NCBI GenBank assembly: GCA_016193545.1
Contig: JACPSA010000009.1
Span: forward strand, 1-5,916
Reading direction: 5' to 3'
Length of the DNA stretch: 5,916 nt
Source of the DNA: Chloroflexota bacterium
GTDB taxonomy: Bacteria; Chloroflexota; Dehalococcoidia; Dehalococcoidales; UBA2162
Shown: positions 4,717 through 5,916 of the stretch, one piece after another
How the letters are laid out: each line of letters begins with the position of its first letter
Position numbering within the stretch: the stretch's first letter is position 1
Translations under genes and position numbers: made by a program
The notes under the pieces: generated by a model
The model's database searches: none
What the model was told of the DNA's origin: nothing
What the model saw: only the letters and a program-made list of their open reading frames with translations

Positions 4717-5916
4717 CTAAAATCCCAATGATTTCTTTAAACTCTGGTCATACCAGATGAACATAGGCCAATTAAGAGCCGCGGTATAACCGACAATCCA
4801 TTCCCCGTGATAATTCTTGACCCAAGGCCACCACAGGGTATAGGTGTATGGACCCGGCATCGTTTGTATGTAATAGGCCTGGTCAGCGATGTACTTCCAA
4901 GCCTCCTTAATGATTGCCGCCGCCTTGGGTTCATCAGTGACATAGATTGCTTTAAACGCTTCCTGATACTTATTCAGCACCGGGTCGTTAAGCATAGCTC
5001 TATTGGCAGGGTCGAGCGTCTGATACTTGTGCCAGGCGTAAGGCGTAGTCTCCAAGATACCCAAAAAGATTCCCTCTTTGTGCGTCCTGCCCGTGCTGAT
5101 GGAGGTAAAGACCCCCCTCTCTTTTACCGATATTTCGGCGGTAACGCCAATCTTAGACCAGTATTCTTTAGCTATAGTGAGAGCGTCAATACTATCCGGT
5201 TCAGAACCATTAACAATCACTTCCATCTTGAAGCCATTGGGATAGCCGGCCTCAGCCAGGAGTTTCTTGGCTTTCTCAGGATTATAGCTAAACATCTCCT
5301 GGACTATCGGGGACGTCTCCTCAAGAAGAAGTTGCTGAGATTTATACATGCTCATGGTCGGTGCCGGGTAAGCGAACAACTGGGCATGTTCACCAGCAAA
5401 GTAATCTTTGACCAGCGTCTTTAAGTCTATCGCCATCTGTAGCGCCCGCCGCACCCTGATATCGTACCAGGGCTGCTCCGGTTTATCCAGCCTCAGTGCT
5501 AGTCCCAGCACATCGGAGACGAACTCCTTCTTGTATTTCAGGTCGGGCTTCATCTTTATCATACTCTCGAAGTCCTCCCATTTAACACGTGCCACCCAAT
5601 CAGTCTTGGCCGTCCGCAGTGCCGCTAGCCGGGTTGACCTATCTCCTATAACGAGAATCTTGGCGCCATCCAGGTAGGGTAACTGGTTTCCCTTCCCCGG
5701 GCCAACAGGGTCTTTCATCCAGTAGTTGGGATTTCTGACGAAGGTCGCTGAACTATCGGGAATAAAATCGACTAACATAAAGGCTCCCGTGCCAACCGAG
5801 TTCCGCCAGTCCTGATATGCCCTGGCTCCCAATTTCTGTATCGGTTCCGGCGGGTAAACTTTGATGAAAGAATAAACGGCTTCAAATAGTGCCTGAACCC
5901 AGCCTCCGGGGTTAGC
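4717..5916 (-). CDS. ABC transporter solute-binding protein, family 5 (SBP2), 5' end missing
   Basis: The open frame runs from the window edge (first residues ANPGGWVQALFEAV) to a TAG at 4717-4719, 399 residues. A TTG at 5832 could be taken for a start, but it lies inside an uninterrupted frame that continues to match SBP1, so it is not one. Aligning to SBP1, about 225 N-terminal residues, including any signal peptide, lie outside. Seen: 'VGTGAFMLVDFIPDSS', 'RNPNYW', 'DPVGPGKGNQLPY' (same in SBP1), 'WYDIRVRRALQMAID', 'KAKKLLAEAGY' and VKERGVFTSISTGRTHK (264-280 of this fragment), all SBP_bac_5 landmarks or shared with SBP1. The regions between differ strongly, so this is an old paralogue with possibly different ligand preference. 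It ends in a strong stem-loop, suggesting that it closes an upstream operon. Confidence 0.93.
   Translation of the reverse strand, partial: ANPGGWVQALFEAVYSFIKVYPPEPIQKLGARAYQDWRNSVGTGAFMLVDFIPDSSATFVRNPNYWMKDPVGPGKGNQLPYLDGAKILVIGDRSTRLAALRTAKTDWVARVKWEDFESMIKMKPDLKYKKEFVSDVLGLALRLDKPEQPWYDIRVRRALQMAIDLKTLVKDYFAGEHAQLFAYPAPTMSMYKSQQLLLEETSPIVQEMFSYNPEKAKKLLAEAGYPNGFKMEVIVNGSEPDSIDALTIAKEYWSKIGVTAEISVKERGVFTSISTGRTHKEGIFLGILETTPYAWHKYQTLDPANRAMLNDPVLNKYQEAFKAIYVTDEPKAAAIIKEAWKYIADQAYYIQTMPGPYTYTLWWPWVKNYHGEWIVGYTAALNWPMFIWYDQSLKKSLGF

Noticed and set aside
4483..4731. 82-codon plus-strand frame across the intergenic region
   Set aside because: It runs through the stem-loop, promoter and leader of the minus-strand genes and has no ribosome-binding site or recognisable protein features.
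4807..5424. 205-codon plus-strand frame opposite SBP2
   Set aside because: It is antisense to conserved solute-binding-protein coding sequence and has no family features.

Overview
All five protein genes in this window lie on the minus strand, so transcription runs from position 5916 towards position 1. The layout looks like a piece of a catabolic and transport locus from a bacterium of Chloroflexota (Dehalococcoidia-like) type. That placement is an inference from three things: the lipoprotein style (LASC lipobox followed by a long Pro/Thr linker), the tandem family-5 solute-binding proteins ending in 'DQ(K/S)LKK' plus an aromatic residue, and the mix of catabolic enzymes. No rRNA or other marker gene is present to confirm it. 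There are no tRNA or rRNA genes, insertion sequences or CRISPR arrays.

In transcription order: (1) 4717-5916, the C-terminal 399 residues of a family-5 ABC solute-binding protein (SBP2), cut by the window edge. (2) 4370-4716, a 347-bp intergenic region holding a perfect 14-bp stem-loop after SBP2, a good sigma-70-like promoter overlapped by a palindrome, and a long leader with an attenuator-like hairpin and a conserved leader block. (3) 2531-4369, a complete lipoprotein paralogue (SBP1). (4) 1727-2461, a cysteine hydrolase of the isochorismatase superfamily with an N-carbamoylsarcosine/maleamate amidase-like active-site motif. (5) 868-1584, a class II aldolase/adducin-family metalloenzyme with a GTG start. 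(6) 1-767, the N-terminal 255 residues of an amidohydrolase-2 (ACMSD/decarboxylase-like) enzyme, cut by the other edge. Each complete or 5'-intact gene has a strong AAGGAGG or GAGGAGG ribosome-binding site 5-7 nt from its start.

Taken together, the binding proteins probably capture a small organic compound outside the membrane and pass it to an ABC permease not seen here. The three cytoplasmic enzymes look able to split an amide or ureido bond, then carry out metal-dependent C-C cleavage or decarboxylation and related hydrolysis. This resembles the enzyme classes recruited for aromatic or N-heterocyclic acid breakdown, but the substrate cannot be read from the sequence.

The least explained signal is non-coding. 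A leader block of about 65-70 bp occurs twice, before SBP1 and before the aldolase. Each copy lies directly after a hairpin ending in a T-run and contains a GGAGG-(T/C)G-ATG motif. This may be a shared cis-regulatory RNA or the remnant of a duplicated control region.
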